The notes under the pieces were generated by a model. The model had not been told where the DNA came from and did no database searches. It saw only the letters and a list, made by a program, of their open reading frames with translations. A stretch of 15,270 bases of DNA from CAMYMG01 sp038259455 (GTDB lineage Bacteria; Pseudomonadota; Alphaproteobacteria; Rhizobiales; Rhizobiaceae). Of this stretch, positions 14,700 through 15,270 are shown one piece after another (positions within the stretch are counted from its first letter, which is position 1; each line of letters begins with the position of its first letter). The stretch is from assembly GCA_038259455.1 (NCBI GenBank), contig JBBSOT010000080.1:1-15270 (forward strand), given 5' to 3'. Position numbers and translations under genes: made by a program.

Positions 14700-15270
14700 T
14701 CATTCCCACTCGATGGTGCCGGGCGGCTTTGAGGTCACATCGTAGACGACGCGATTGATCCCCTTGACCTCGTTGATGATGCGGGTAGCGGCAGCTCCAA
14801 GGAAATTCATGTCATAGTGGAAGAAGTCGGCGGTCATGCCATCTACCGAAGTGACGGCGCGCAGCGCGCAGACGAACTCATAGGTGCGGCCGTCGCCCAT
14901 GACGCCGACAGTCTGGACCGGCAGCAGCACGGCAAATGCCTGCCAGATGGCATCGTAAAGACCGGCCTTGCGTATCTCGTCGAGATAGATGGCATCGGCT
15001 TCGCGCAGGATGTCGAGCTTCTCCCTGGTGATGCCACCCGGGCAGCGTATGGCGAGGCCCGGTCCCGGGAATGGGTGCCGGCCGATGAAATGATCCGGAA
15101 GTCCGAGTTCCTTGCCGAGCGTCCTTACCTCGTCCTTGAACAATTCCCGGAGCGGCTCGACGAGCTGCATGTTCATGCGCTCGGGCAGGCCGCCGACATT
15201 GTGGTGCGACTTGATGGTGACGGAGGGGCCGCCCGTGAAGGAGACACTTTCGATGACATCCGGGTAGAGC
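14700..15270 (-). CDS. guaA: GMP synthase (glutamine-hydrolysing), C-terminal part
   Basis: Converts XMP to GMP with glutamine and ATP, the last step of guanine nucleotide synthesis in the cytoplasm. The gene runs off the right edge; about 190 of roughly 520 residues are visible. They open with LYPDVIESVSFTGGPSVTIK and continue through SHHNVGGLPERMNMQLVEPLRELFKDEVR and HPFPGPGLAIR, then end YDVTSKPPGTIEWE, the classic GuaA C-terminus. This part covers the end of the ATP-pyrophosphatase domain and the dimerisation domain. The frame is open to the edge, so the ATG at 15176 is internal and not the start. The reading frame is intact and shows no sign of decay. Confidence 0.97.
   Translation of the reverse strand, partial: LYPDVIESVSFTGGPSVTIKSHHNVGGLPERMNMQLVEPLRELFKDEVRTLGKELGLPDHFIGRHPFPGPGLAIRCPGGITREKLDILREADAIYLDEIRKAGLYDAIWQAFAVLLPVQTVGVMGDGRTYEFVCALRAVTSVDGMTADFFHYDMNFLGAAATRIINEVKGINRVVYDVTSKPPGTIEWE

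Overview
The window looks like an alphaproteobacterial chromosome, most likely Rhizobiales (Mesorhizobium/Hoeflea-like). This is judged from GC-rich coding DNA with strong third-position GC, the family make-up (TRAP transporters with FCD-GntR regulators, BigR/SqrR-type ArsR, cbpA-cbpM) and the protein sequences. The genus is inference. No complete mobile element, tRNA, rRNA or CRISPR array was seen.

Region 1 (67-4156) is a TRAP uptake locus. A fused DctQ-DctM permease runs leftward. Divergent from it lie a periplasmic DctP-type binding protein and then a GntR/FCD regulator. The shared intergenic region (2155-2323) holds a TTGACA promoter, an imperfect palindrome that may be the GntR operator, and a 7-bp-arm hairpin. 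A good intrinsic terminator separates dctP from the regulator. The ligand is unknown.

Region 2 (4157-4503) has no intact gene, but holds a frameshifted relic of an AbiEi-type winged-helix protein on the minus strand.

Region 3 (4504-10875) appears to be a sulfide-response island. On the minus strand, a two-helix DUF2892 protein, an RND adaptor and an RND pump form one tight operon. Next comes a sulfide:quinone oxidoreductase (minus strand) with the full cysteine set. Divergent from it is a small ArsR repressor whose two cysteines have exactly the BigR/SqrR spacing. Two matching AT-rich ATT-N10-AAT sites lie at the DUF2892-RND promoter and at the repressor's own promoter. The simplest model is that persulfide formed from sulfide oxidises the repressor and derepresses the pump operon and its own gene. 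SQR sits back to back with the repressor, with a separate 18-bp perfect palindrome between them.

Region 4 (11002-14038, minus strand) is a stress/RNA-metabolism group: DnaJ-like co-chaperone CbpA, its modulator CbpM (ATGA overlap), then a beta-CASP metallo-beta-lactamase-fold ribonuclease.

Region 5 (14039-14699) is 661 bp with no recognised gene. The last feature is the C-terminal part of guaA (GMP synthase), which runs off the right edge of the window.
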